From contig JAYOED010000024.1 in assembly GCA_038106575.1 (NCBI GenBank), forward strand, positions 1-35,846: 35,846 nucleotides of DNA, read 5' to 3'. Made by a program: the position numbers and the translations under genes. A model generated the notes under the pieces. The model saw only the letters and a program-made list of their open reading frames with translations, was not told the DNA's origin and did no database searches. Origin of the DNA: Ga0077527 sp038106575. GTDB lineage: Bacteria > Pseudomonadota > Gammaproteobacteria > Burkholderiales > SG8-41. This document shows, in pieces, positions 1 to 7,847 of this stretch (positions are counted from its first letter, which is position 1; every line of letters starts with the position of its first letter).

Positions 1-162
1 ACCGTCGGGTAGGAACGCCAGCGACCACGGATGCTCCAGCCCGCGCGTCTTCACCACCACGCGAAATGCATGCTTTTCGCTCTGGACAACCTGCGCGGCG
101 GCCGAATGCGCCGCCAGCGCAAGGACACAGGAAACAGCAACCACCACAAATCGTTTTATCAC
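1..162 (-). CDS. PQQ-dependent sugar dehydrogenase, N-terminal fragment (runs off left edge)
   Basis: Only the first 54 codons are in the window. The frame opens with GTG at 162, with an in-frame TGA three codons upstream, so the start is well bounded. The product begins with a Sec signal peptide (basic IKR, hydrophobic stretch, then AHSAAAQ as the likely cleavage region). After it comes GLEHPWSLAFLPDG, which I recognise as the first strand of the soluble aldose sugar dehydrogenase (YliI/GSDH) beta-propeller. Members of this family oxidise sugars in the periplasm with PQQ. The gene is divergent from mfd, and the two share a 64-bp intergenic region. The family call rests on a short segment, and the catalytic residues lie outside the window. 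Confidence 0.7.
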   Translation of the reverse strand, partial: MIKRFVVVAVSCVLALAAHSAAAQVVQSEKHAFRVVVKTRGLEHPWSLAFLPDG

Positions 163-194
163 GAATTTTCACCGGAAAATCAACACGCCGCGTT

Positions 195-200
195 TATAAT
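195..200 (+). promoter_or_regulatory. -10 box of mfd
   Basis: A perfect TATAAT lies 26 bases before the mfd start codon. No convincing -35 hexamer is visible at 16-18 bp. The predicted transcript would have a leader of only about 20 bases, containing a small GCGCC/GGCG stem with a T-rich loop and no Shine-Dalgarno sequence. The serB promoter has nearly the same layout. Confidence 0.6.
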
Positions 201-226
201 AGCGCCCTTTTTCACGGCGTTTCCCG

Positions 227-3200
227 ATGCACGTAACGGAGCTGCCCGCCCCCGGACAGCGCGCAGGTACTGGCGCCCTTTGCGGCTCCAGTGACGCCCC
301 GGCGATAGCCTCGCTGGTGGCCCGCGCTCGTCCGTTGCTCGTGCTCACCGAATCAGCGTGGCAGGCGCAGCGCCTGCTGGCCGAGATTCCGTACTTCGCA
401 CCGCAGCTGCGCGTGTACTTCCTACCCGACTGGGAAACCCTGCCCTGGGATCATTTCTCGCCGCACCACGACCTGGTGTCGGAACGGCTGGCGACGCTGT
501 GCCAGATCGCGCGCGGCGAGTTCGACGTGGCGCTGGTGCCGGTGACCACCGCGCTCTACCGCTTCGCGCCGGTGGATTACATCACCGCCAAGACGTTTTA
601 TTTCCGCCAGGGCGCCAAACTCGGCGCCGAGGCGCTGCGCCTACAGCTGACGCTTGCCGGCTACAACCATGTCACGCAGGTCGTCGCAGCCGGCGAGTAC
701 AGTTTTCGCGGCGGGCTGATCGACCTCTTCCCGATGGGCAGCCCGCTGCCGTACCGCATCGACCTCTTCGACGACGTCATCGATTCCATTCGCAGCTTCG
801 ACGTCGACAGCCAGCGCTCGATCATGAAAGTACCGGAAGTGCGACTGCTGCCGGCGCGCGAGTTTCCGCTCGACCCAGAAGCGCAGAAGGCGTTCCGCCA
901 GCGCTTCCGCGAACGCTTCGAAGGCGATCCGTCGCGCAGCCAGATCTACAAGGACGTGTCGAAAGGCATACCGACAGCGGGCATCGAGTACTACCTGCCG
1001 CTGTTCTTCGACAGCACCGCGCTGATCACCGACTACCTGCCGAAAGAGACCACCATCTGCCTGCGCCCGGGCATCCGCGAAGCCATTGACGAATTCTGGG
1101 CGGATACCCGCAGCCGCTACGTGATGATCAAGGGCGACCTCGCCAATCCGGTGCTGCCGCCGCAGGACCTGTTCCTCAGCGAGGATGCATTCCATGGCGC
1201 GATCAAGCCGTATGCGCGCATTGAACTCGCTGCCACCGCTTCGGACGATGATGAAAATAAATATAAAAACAATAGGTTATCGGATACCCCCGCAACCACG
1301 GCACTGCCGCCGCTGAACGTCGAGCGCCGCGCCGACGATCCGCTGCACCGGCTGCGCAAATTCAGTGATGAATTCCCCGGACGCGTGTTGGTGCTCGCCG
1401 AATCGGCGGGACGCCGCGAAACCATGCTCGAATATTTCGCCGATTACGATCTGAAGCCCGCGCCTGCCGCGGACTGGGCGCAGTTCAGCAGAAACGATGC
1501 CCGCTTCATGCTCGGCGTGGCACCCCTGCATGCCGGCTGGATCGATGCCGCCGCCAACGTTGCTTTCGTCACCGAGAACGAACTCTATGCCGCGCAGGTC
1601 CGCCAGCAGCGCACGCGCGATGCCAAGCGCACTTCACCCGAGGGCATGCTGCGCGACCTCTCCGAGGTCAAAGTCGGCGATCCGGTGGTACACGAACAGC
1701 ACGGCATCGGCCGCTACCTCGGCCTGCAGACGCTGAACCTCGGCGAAGGCTCCACCGAATTCCTGACGCTGGAATACGCCAACGCCGACAAGCTCTACGT
1801 GCCGGTGTCTAGCCTGCACCTTATCAGCCGCTACAGCGGCGCGGCGGCGGAACAGGCGCCCCTGCACCAGCTGGGCAGCGGCCAGTGGGACAAGGCGAAG
1901 AAGAAGGCCGCCGCGCAAGTGCGCGACACCGCCGCCGAACTGCTGGCGCTGTACGCACAGCGTGCGGCGCGCGAGGGCTACGCCTTCAGCCTGAAGCCGC
2001 ATGACTACGACGCCTTCTCCGAGGGTTTCCCGTTCGAGGAAACGCCGGACCAGGCGGCGGCAATCCAGGCCACGATCGAAGACCTAAAGAGCGCAAAGCC
2101 GATGGACCGGCTGGTGTGCGGCGACGTCGGCTTCGGCAAGACCGAGGTCGCGCTGCGCGCCGCCTTCGTCGCAGTCGCCGACGGCAAGCAGGTCGCGGTG
2201 TTGGTGCCGACGACGCTTTTGGCGGAACAGCACTTCAACACCTTCACCGACCGTTTCGCGCAGGTGCAGGACAGCTGGCCGGTGCGGATCGCCGAGCTGT
2301 CGCGCTTCCGCTCGGCGAAGGAAACCACCGATGCGCTGAAGGGCCTTTCCGAAGGCCGCGTCGACATCGCTATCGGCACGCACAAGCTGGTGAGCAAGGA
2401 CGTCAAGTTCAAGAACCTCGGACTGGTGATCATCGACGAGGAACACCGTTTCGGCGTGCGCCAGAAGGAACAGCTAAAGGCGCTGCGCGCCGAGGTCGAC
2501 GTGCTGACGCTGACCGCGACGCCGATCCCGCGCACGCTGGCGATGTCGCTGGAAGGCCTACGCGACTTCTCGGTGATCGCCACCGCTCCGCAGCGGCGGC
2601 TGGCGATCAAGACCTTCGTCGCCCGCCATTCGAAGTCGCTGATCCGCGAGGCGGTGCTGCGCGAACTCAAGCGCGGCGGCCAGGTGTATTTCCTGCACAA
2701 CGACATCGACACCATCCGCAACGTCGAGGAAGAACTCACGCGGCTGCTGCCCGAAGCACGCATCCGCCATGCCCACGGCCAAATGCGCGAGCGCGAGCTG
2801 GAACTGGCGATGCGCGACTTCTACCAGAGCCGCTTCAACGTGCTGCTGTGCACGACCATCATCGAAACCGGTATCGACATTCCGACCGCCAACACCATCA
2901 TCATCAACCGTGCCGACAAATTCGGCCTCGCGCAACTCCATCAGCTCAGAGGCCGCGTCGGCCGCTCGCACCACCAGGCCTACGCCTACCTGCTGCTGCC
3001 CGACGAAGGCAACATCACCTCGAACGCAAAGAAGCGGCTGGAAGCCATCCAGTCGATGGAAGAACTGGGCTCGGGCTTTTTCCTCGCCATGCACGACCTC
3101 GAAATCCGCGGCGCCGGCGAAGTGCTGGGCGATTCGCAGTCGGGCGAAATGCAGGAAGTCGGCTTCAACCTCTATTGCGCGATGCTCGACACCGCGGTGA

Positions 3201-3679
3201 AGGCGCTGAAGGCCGGAAAAACGCCCGACCTCGACGCCCCGCTCGGCGTCACCACCGAGATCAATCTGCATGCGCCGGCACTGCTGCCCGATACCTACTG
3301 CAACGACGTCCACGAACGGCTGGTACTCTACAAGCGGCTCGCCAACTGCGACAACGATGACCAGCTGCAGCTGCTGCAGGAAGAACTGATCGACCGTTTC
3401 GGTGAACTGCCGGACGCCACGCGCACGCTGATCGACTGCCACCGGCTGCGCATCCTCAGCAAGCCGCTGGGCATCGCCCGCATCGACGCTAGCGACGCGG
3501 TGATCCAGCTGCACTTCGTACCCAACCCTCCGATCGAACCGATCCGGATCATCAACCTCATCCAGAAAAAGAAAAACTACAAGCTCGTCGGCCAGGACCG
3601 ACTGCGCATCGAAGGCGGCACCGAAGACCTGAAGGCACGGGTCGCCAAAATCCGCCGGGTGTTTGCCGAACTCGGCTGA
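227..3679 (+). CDS. mfd: Transcription-repair coupling factor Mfd
   Basis: Mfd is an ATP-driven translocase that removes RNA polymerase stalled at DNA lesions and recruits UvrA. The 1150-residue product is almost exactly the length of the E. coli protein. The N-terminal UvrB-like module contains PDWETLPWDHFSPHHD. The RNA-polymerase interaction domain begins near residue 483 (VGDPVVHEQHGIGRYLGL). The helicase motor has Walker A GDVGFGKT near 632-639, DEEH near 737-740 and TATPIPRTL after it. The QLRGRVGR motif and the C-terminal UvrA-binding region are also present. ATG 227 fits the upstream TATAAT; there is no Shine-Dalgarno sequence. An AT-rich patch at about 1247-1282 encodes an Asp/Asn/Lys-rich linker (residues about 340-352) unlike the rest of this GC-rich gene. 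Confidence 0.97.
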   Translation: MHVTELPAPGQRAGTGALCGSSDAPAIASLVARARPLLVLTESAWQAQRLLAEIPYFAPQLRVYFLPDWETLPWDHFSPHHDLVSERLATLCQIARGEFDVALVPVTTALYRFAPVDYITAKTFYFRQGAKLGAEALRLQLTLAGYNHVTQVVAAGEYSFRGGLIDLFPMGSPLPYRIDLFDDVIDSIRSFDVDSQRSIMKVPEVRLLPAREFPLDPEAQKAFRQRFRERFEGDPSRSQIYKDVSKGIPTAGIEYYLPLFFDSTALITDYLPKETTICLRPGIREAIDEFWADTRSRYVMIKGDLANPVLPPQDLFLSEDAFHGAIKPYARIELAATASDDDENKYKNNRLSDTPATTALPPLNVERRADDPLHRLRKFSDEFPGRVLVLAESAGRRETMLEYFADYDLKPAPAADWAQFSRNDARFMLGVAPLHAGWIDAAANVAFVTENELYAAQVRQQRTRDAKRTSPEGMLRDLSEVKVGDPVVHEQHGIGRYLGLQTLNLGEGSTEFLTLEYANADKLYVPVSSLHLISRYSGAAAEQAPLHQLGSGQWDKAKKKAAAQVRDTAAELLALYAQRAAREGYAFSLKPHDYDAFSEGFPFEETPDQAAAIQATIEDLKSAKPMDRLVCGDVGFGKTEVALRAAFVAVADGKQVAVLVPTTLLAEQHFNTFTDRFAQVQDSWPVRIAELSRFRSAKETTDALKGLSEGRVDIAIGTHKLVSKDVKFKNLGLVIIDEEHRFGVRQKEQLKALRAEVDVLTLTATPIPRTLAMSLEGLRDFSVIATAPQRRLAIKTFVARHSKSLIREAVLRELKRGGQVYFLHNDIDTIRNVEEELTRLLPEARIRHAHGQMRERELELAMRDFYQSRFNVLLCTTIIETGIDIPTANTIIINRADKFGLAQLHQLRGRVGRSHHQAYAYLLLPDEGNITSNAKKRLEAIQSMEELGSGFFLAMHDLEIRGAGEVLGDSQSGEMQEVGFNLYCAMLDTAVKALKAGKTPDLDAPLGVTTEINLHAPALLPDTYCNDVHERLVLYKRLANCDNDDQLQLLQEELIDRFGELPDATRTLIDCHRLRILSKPLGIARIDASDAVIQLHFVPNPPIEPIRIINLIQKKKNYKLVGQDRLRIEGGTEDLKARVAKIRRVFAELG

Positions 3680-3726
3680 CGGGCGGCACGGCGCATGATG
3701 CACGCACATCAACCGCAAGACCTGCG

Positions 3727-3882
3727 ATGCCCGCTTCCCTGCTGATTGCCGCCAGCGCCCTGATCCTGTTCGGACTAGGGCTGATCCACCTGATCCACAC
3801 TTTCCACGGACAGAAACTGCATCCTCGCAATGCACAGCTTTAAGCGCAGATGAAGATCGTGTCGCCAGTGGTCACCCGCTGA
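3727..3882 (+). pseudogene. Broken gene for a small conserved membrane protein
   Basis: ATG 3727 opens a 38-codon frame with a hydrophobic helix (SLLIAASALILFGLGLIHL) followed by a short hydrophilic stretch ending LHPRNAQL and a TAA at 3841-3843. In the same frame beyond the TAA, translation continues as AQMKIVSPVVTR to a second stop at 3880-3882. I recall this N-terminus (helix, then T-F-x-G-x-K-L-x-P-R, then SPVI/VTRQT) from a family of roughly 140-residue membrane proteins of unknown function, so the sequence past the stop still looks like family sequence. The following approximately 100 bases match nothing I recognise. This remnant accounts for most of the 305-bp space between mfd and prfC. 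Confidence 0.55.
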
Positions 3883-3984
3883 AAAAACTCTATGAGCCGG
3901 ACTCCAACCACCGCAACGCACGGCGAGATTCAGTGGACGAGGTTGCGCGCTGGGTACTCCAGGTCGCCAACAAATCACCGGCGT

Positions 3985-5607
3985 TCAGGCCGTGGCGCTG
4001 GAGTGAAAAATCAGTCCGGCGTGTTCCCGCAGCGCGTGGAATTTGATTTTCGTCCACTGCTCCAGAGCAACGTCGATTTCAATGGAATTGGCCGCCAGGA
4101 ACGCCGGCGCACCGACGGCGTCATGGGCGACGCGATGTGAATTGGCATCGATGAAGCGCTGCAGCTCCCGGTCGTTATCGCAGGTCACCCAGCGCGCCGC
4201 GACATAGCGCGCCGGTGCCAGCCGCGCTTCGCAACCGTATTCGTGCTTGAGGCGGTGCGCGACCACCTCAAACTGCAGCTGGCCGACGGCGCCCAGCAAT
4301 AACAGCGTGCCGGCCACCGGCTTGAACACCTGGATCGCACCCTCCTCGCCCAGCTGCGCCAGCCCTGTCCTCAGCTGCTTACTGCGCAACGGGTCGGCGA
4401 CTTCGACGGTCTGGAACAATTCCGGCGCGAAAAACGGCAGTCCGGTGAACTGCAGTTCCTCGCCTTCGGTCAGCGTATCGCCCAGCTGCAGCACGCCGTG
4501 GTTGGGAATGCCGATGATGTCGCCGGCATAGGCGTCCTCGACCTGCTCACGGCGCTGCGACAGGAACGACACCACGCTGCTCGGCCGGAAGAATTTTTCG
4601 GTGCGGCAGTTCTTCAGGCGCATCGTGCGCTCGAAGCGGCCCGAACAGATGCGGATGAAGGCCACGCGGTCACGATGGCCTGGATCCATGTTGGCTTGGA
4701 TCTTGAACACCACGCCGGAAAATTTCGGTTCGTCCGGATTCACTTCGCGCTGCAGCGCCTTGTGCGGGCGCGGCGGTGAGGCGAAAGCGATCACGGCATC
4801 GAGCACTTCCTTGACGCCGAAGTTGTTGATCGCCGAACCAAAGAACAGCGGCGTCTGTTTGCCGGCGAGGAATTCCTCGCGGTCATAATGGGGTGAGACG
4901 CCCTGCACCAGTTCCATTTCGGCACGGGCATGGGCAAAGACATCTCCAAAGCGTTCGGCAATCTGCGGATTGTCGATACCGGCAATGATCTCGTCGTCTT
5001 CGCTGCGGCGATCCTCGCCGGCGGTGAACACGCGCATGCGGTCATGGCGCAGGTCGAACACGCCTTTGAACTGCTTGCCCATGCCGATGGGCCAGGTGCA
5101 GGGTACGACCGGCATGCCCAGCGTGCGCTCGATTTCGTCGACGAGGTCGGTCGGTTCGCGCACCTCGCGGTCCATCTTGTTGATGAAGGTGATCACCGGC
5201 GTGTTCTGGGCCCGGCAAACCTGAAGAAGCCGCAGCGTCTGCGGCTCGATGCCGTTGGCGGCATCGATCACCATCAGCGCGGCATCGACCGCCGTCAGCA
5301 CGCGATAGGTGTCTTCGGAAAAGTCGCGGTGGCCCGGCGTGTCGAGCAGGTTGATGACGCAATCGCAGTATTCCATCTGCATCACCGAGCTGGCGACCGA
5401 AATGCCGCGCTGCTTCTCGATTTCCATCCAGTCGGAAGTCGCGTAGCGCGAGGCCTTGCGCGACTTCACGCTGCCAGCGATATGGATCGCACCCGCGAAC
5501 AGCAGCAGCTTCTCGGTCAGCGTCGTCTTACCGGCGTCCGGGTGGGAAATGATGGCGAAGGTGCGTCGCCGCGAAACTTCCTTGTCGATGCTCATGACTG
5601 AAAACAT
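3985..5607 (-). CDS. prfC: Peptide chain release factor 3 (RF3)
   Basis: RF3 is the translational GTPase that recycles RF1/RF2 from the ribosome after peptide release. The 540-residue product has G1 SHPDAGKT near residues 21-28, a switch region with KQRGISVASSVM, G3 DTPGHRDF and G4 NKMDRE. Domains II and III follow to a typical length. Two starts are close together: ATG 5607 (MFSVMSIDKEV) and ATG 5595 (MSIDKEVSRRR). The second matches the usual family N-terminus length better, but only the first has a GGA-containing stretch at a workable distance. The gene is monocistronic in appearance, with its own TATAAT and a leader hairpin. Confidence 0.96.
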   Translation of the reverse strand: MFSVMSIDKEVSRRRTFAIISHPDAGKTTLTEKLLLFAGAIHIAGSVKSRKASRYATSDWMEIEKQRGISVASSVMQMEYCDCVINLLDTPGHRDFSEDTYRVLTAVDAALMVIDAANGIEPQTLRLLQVCRAQNTPVITFINKMDREVREPTDLVDEIERTLGMPVVPCTWPIGMGKQFKGVFDLRHDRMRVFTAGEDRRSEDDEIIAGIDNPQIAERFGDVFAHARAEMELVQGVSPHYDREEFLAGKQTPLFFGSAINNFGVKEVLDAVIAFASPPRPHKALQREVNPDEPKFSGVVFKIQANMDPGHRDRVAFIRICSGRFERTMRLKNCRTEKFFRPSSVVSFLSQRREQVEDAYAGDIIGIPNHGVLQLGDTLTEGEELQFTGLPFFAPELFQTVEVADPLRSKQLRTGLAQLGEEGAIQVFKPVAGTLLLLGAVGQLQFEVVAHRLKHEYGCEARLAPARYVAARWVTCDNDRELQRFIDANSHRVAHDAVGAPAFLAANSIEIDVALEQWTKIKFHALREHAGLIFHSSATA

Positions 5608-5612
5608 TACGC

Positions 5613-5636
5613 CGTCCGCGCAGGATGCAGCGGACG
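5613..5636 (-). promoter_or_regulatory. Hairpin in the prfC leader
   Basis: The arms CGTCCGC and GCGGACG form a perfect 7-bp stem around a 10-base loop. The stem ends 5 bases before ATG 5607 and contains the only Shine-Dalgarno-like GGA. If transcription starts about 7 bases after the -10 box, the hairpin occupies most of the leader. Confidence 0.45.
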
Positions 5637-5649
5637 CTTTGAGGCGCGA

Positions 5650-5655
5650 ATTATA
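5650..5655 (-). promoter_or_regulatory. -10 box of prfC
   Basis: A perfect TATAAT on the minus strand lies 42 bases before ATG 5607. Upstream is a very AT-rich stretch (about 5660-5696) that could act as an UP-like element. No good -35 hexamer is seen at 16-18 bp. Confidence 0.55.
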
Positions 5656-5838
5656 CCGCGATAATTAAGTTAATTAAATCAATAAGTTATAAATCACTCT
5701 CCGGCAGGCATTACCCGCCATTCAACCGATACCAAAACGTCACGCGCGCTGATCCGATTCCTCGCGTCCAATGAGGCCAAAGGCGCCATCCGGCACTGCG
5801 GTCTGCAGTCGGCCCGAAGCAATCGTGGCCAAGCAACC

Positions 5839-6618
5839 TCAATAAGTACCAGGGTAAGTGCCGCCGTCGACCAGGAAATTCTGCCCGGTGATGAACCCCG
5901 CCTGCACGCTGCAGACATAGGCGCAGAGTTCGCCGAACTCGCCGGGATCGCCAAATCGTCCGGCGGGTATCACCTGACTGCGTTTGGCGAGGTACTGCTC
6001 CAGCGTCACCCCCGCCTCCTTTGCGTTGACCGTCAGCCGCGACCTCAGCCGGTCGGTCATGAACTGCCCGGGCAGGATGTTGTTGATGGTGACGTTGTGG
6101 CGCACGGTCTTGCGCGCGAGACCGGCAACGAACCCGGTCAGGCCCGAGCGCGCGGCATTCGACAGGCCGAGTTCCTCGATCGGCGCCTTTACCGAGTTTG
6201 AAGTGATGTTGACGATGCGGCCAAACTTTCTCGTGATCATGCCGTCGACCGTGGCCTTGATCAGTTCGATCGGCGTCAGCATGTTGGCATCGACCGCCTT
6301 GATCCAGTCTTCGCGCTTCCAGTCGCGGAAATCGCCGGGCGGCGGCCCGCCGGCGTTGTTGACGAGGATGTCGGGATCGGGACAGGCGGCAAGCGCAGCG
6401 GCTCGGCCCTCTGACGTGGTGATGTCGGCAACGATCGCAGTCACCGTCACGCCCGAAGTCTTGCGGATGTCATCCGCTGTTTTCTCCAGCGCTTCGCGCC
6501 CGCGTGCCATGATGGTGACATCAACGCCTTCACGCGCCAGCGACATCGCGCAGGCACGCCCCAACCCCTTGCTGGCCGCGCAGACCAGCGCGCGCCTGCC
6601 CCTGATTCCGAGATCCAT
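5839..6618 (-). CDS. SDR-family protein with substituted catalytic Tyr/Lys
   Basis: A 259-residue Rossmann protein of the short-chain dehydrogenase/reductase superfamily. The nucleotide-binding glycine motif appears as CAASKGLG (residues about 13-20), with NNAGG near 87-91 and ITSNS near 138-142 supplying the catalytic-serine region. Where classical SDRs carry Y-x-x-x-K, this protein has S-N-A-A-R (Ser153, Arg157), so two of the three catalytic residues are missing. The C-terminus has the usual G-x-x-F-x-V-D-G-G pattern. The substrate is unknown; FabG-like annotation would be misleading. A purine-rich AGGGGAAATAAGGAT precedes ATG 6618. A TATATT at 6654-6659 could be a -10 box, or the gene may be co-transcribed with the upstream CDGSH gene. 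Confidence 0.85.
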   Translation of the reverse strand: MDLGIRGRRALVCAASKGLGRACAMSLAREGVDVTIMARGREALEKTADDIRKTSGVTVTAIVADITTSEGRAAALAACPDPDILVNNAGGPPPGDFRDWKREDWIKAVDANMLTPIELIKATVDGMITRKFGRIVNITSNSVKAPIEELGLSNAARSGLTGFVAGLARKTVRHNVTINNILPGQFMTDRLRSRLTVNAKEAGVTLEQYLAKRSQVIPAGRFGDPGEFGELCAYVCSVQAGFITGQNFLVDGGTYPGTY

Positions 6619-6680
6619 ATCCTTATTTCCCCTGTTGTCGGCTACTGCCGGTCAATATAGCAGCCTGAAACAGGAAGCAG

Positions 6681-6917
6681 TCACAGCTTCTTGTGCGTGC
6701 CGTCGCAGTACGGCGGATTCTTCGAGTGCTTGCAGCCGCACAGCCACTGTTTTCCAGCTTCGGCCACCTTGTATTTGACCGGCACGAAGGCCGTGGTCTT
6801 GTGCGAACCGTCGCAGAACGGCTGCTTTTTCGACTGGCCGCAGGCGCACCACCAATAGTCTCCAGGTGCCAGCTCAATGGCATACGGCCCTTTCTGCGCG
6901 CAAACAGGTTCCGGCAT
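6681..6917 (-). CDS. Two-domain CDGSH iron-sulfur protein
   Basis: A 78-residue protein with two CDGSH motifs: C-A-C-x6-P-F-CDGSH (residues about 24-39) and C-G-C-x6-P-Y-CDGTH (about 60-75). Each matches C-x-C-x6-P-x-C-D-G-x-H, in which three Cys and one His hold a [2Fe-2S] cluster. I chose ATG 6917 because GGAGG lies at ideal distance before it; a longer frame upstream (to 7001) has no comparable site. Such mitoNEET-like proteins are linked to redox or cluster transfer, but the partner here is unknown. It lies next to the SDR gene and is divergent from the hydrolase. Confidence 0.88.
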   Translation of the reverse strand: MPEPVCAQKGPYAIELAPGDYWWCACGQSKKQPFCDGSHKTTAFVPVKYKVAEAGKQWLCGCKHSKNPPYCDGTHKKL

Positions 6918-6979
6918 GTTCGCCTCCGCTAACAGTGACACATCTCCAGCATCCCCGCTGCCCGGCAATGCGTCAAGTA

Positions 6980-6995
6980 CCGGATTATCATCCGG
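6980..6995. repeat. Short perfect inverted repeat between divergent genes
   Basis: CCGGAT and ATCCGG flank the four bases TATC. It lies in the 105-bp space between the CDGSH gene and the exported hydrolase gene, 27 bases before the hydrolase start. It could be an operator; nothing else supports that. Confidence 0.3.
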
Positions 6996-7022
6996 CTCCA
7001 TCGCCGCAGAACAGGAGCGACC

Positions 7023-7787
7023 ATGAAAACCACATTCGCCATGCTGACCCTGCTGCTCGTTTGCAGTATCGTACGGGCGCAGGAACCGCAGGTCGTCGAC
7101 CTGCCGTCACGCCCCGGCAACACCCAGCGCATGCTGGTTATCACGCCTCAGCAACCGAAAGCGGCCGTCATCCTTTTTGCCGGCGGTGATGGCGCGATCG
7201 GCATCGCGCCCGACGGATGGCTCGCGCGGGGCGGCAACTTCCTGGTGCGTTCGTGCAAGCTGTTTGCCGACAATAATCTGCTAACCGTCGTCGTCGACGC
7301 CCCTTCGGACCGCAACACCGTGCCCCGCGAAACCGCCGATCACGTCACCGACATCAAGGCGGTGATCGCATGGCTGCGGCAGAAAGCAAAGATTCCCGTA
7401 TGGCTGGTCGGCACCAGCCGTGGCACGCAGTCGGCAGCCTATGTAGCGACGAAGGCACCGCTCAGCGAGGGTGGGCCCGACGGCATCGTGCTCACCTCGT
7501 CGCTGGTTTCCGATCGCCGCGGCACGGCGGTACTGGACATGGACATCGACCGCCTTCGTACACCCGTGCTGGTCGTCCACCACAAACAGGACGGCTGCCG
7601 CTACTGCCTGTTCAGCGGATTACCTGGCCTAATGGAACGCCTGACCTCGACGCCGCGCAAGGAACTGATCGCCGTCGAGGGCGGAGACGACGTCGGTGAT
7701 CCCTGCCAGGCCCGCGCCTATCACGGCTTCAACGGCATCGAACCCGAGGTGGTCGGCAAAATCGCGAAATGGATACTCGCGCCCTGA
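7023..7787 (+). CDS. Exported alpha/beta hydrolase
   Basis: A 254-residue protein with a clear Sec signal peptide (MKTTF, hydrophobic core, cleavage near VRAQ). The fold is suggested by strand-rich AAVILFAGGDG, the nucleophile elbow GTSRGT with Ser as the likely nucleophile, TPVLVVHHKQDGC for the acid-bearing strand, and a late YHGF histidine. The combination fits an alpha/beta hydrolase acting in the periplasm; the substrate is unknown. An AGGAG Shine-Dalgarno precedes ATG 7023 at good spacing. Two cysteines in a C-R-Y-C pair (about residues 182-185) may form a disulfide. serB follows 60 bp downstream with its own -10 box. Confidence 0.8.
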   Translation: MKTTFAMLTLLLVCSIVRAQEPQVVDLPSRPGNTQRMLVITPQQPKAAVILFAGGDGAIGIAPDGWLARGGNFLVRSCKLFADNNLLTVVVDAPSDRNTVPRETADHVTDIKAVIAWLRQKAKIPVWLVGTSRGTQSAAYVATKAPLSEGGPDGIVLTSSLVSDRRGTAVLDMDIDRLRTPVLVVHHKQDGCRYCLFSGLPGLMERLTSTPRKELIAVEGGDDVGDPCQARAYHGFNGIEPEVVGKIAKWILAP

Positions 7788-7814
7788 GCGGCGCGTCGAA
7801 GACAGAGCCTCGGC

Positions 7815-7820
7815 TATAAT
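7815..7820 (+). promoter_or_regulatory. -10 box of serB
   Basis: A perfect TATAAT lies 27 bases before the serB start. It is followed at once by a CGCGG/CCGCG stem with a T-rich loop and then a pyrimidine-rich run to the ATG. There is no Shine-Dalgarno sequence and no clear -35 box. Confidence 0.6.
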
Positions 7821-7847
7821 CGCGGCTCTTTTCCGCGGATTTCCCCC

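Noticed and set aside
2558..3835. Long open frame on the minus strand opposite mfd
   Set aside because: It lies opposite well-conserved mfd sequence and reads as low-complexity His/Gln/Asp/Val protein, typical of the mirror frame of GC-rich genes.
5694..5838. Open tail downstream of the SDR gene on the minus strand, ending VEWRVMPAGE
   Set aside because: It might be a gene remnant, but I recognise no family and there is no start of its own.
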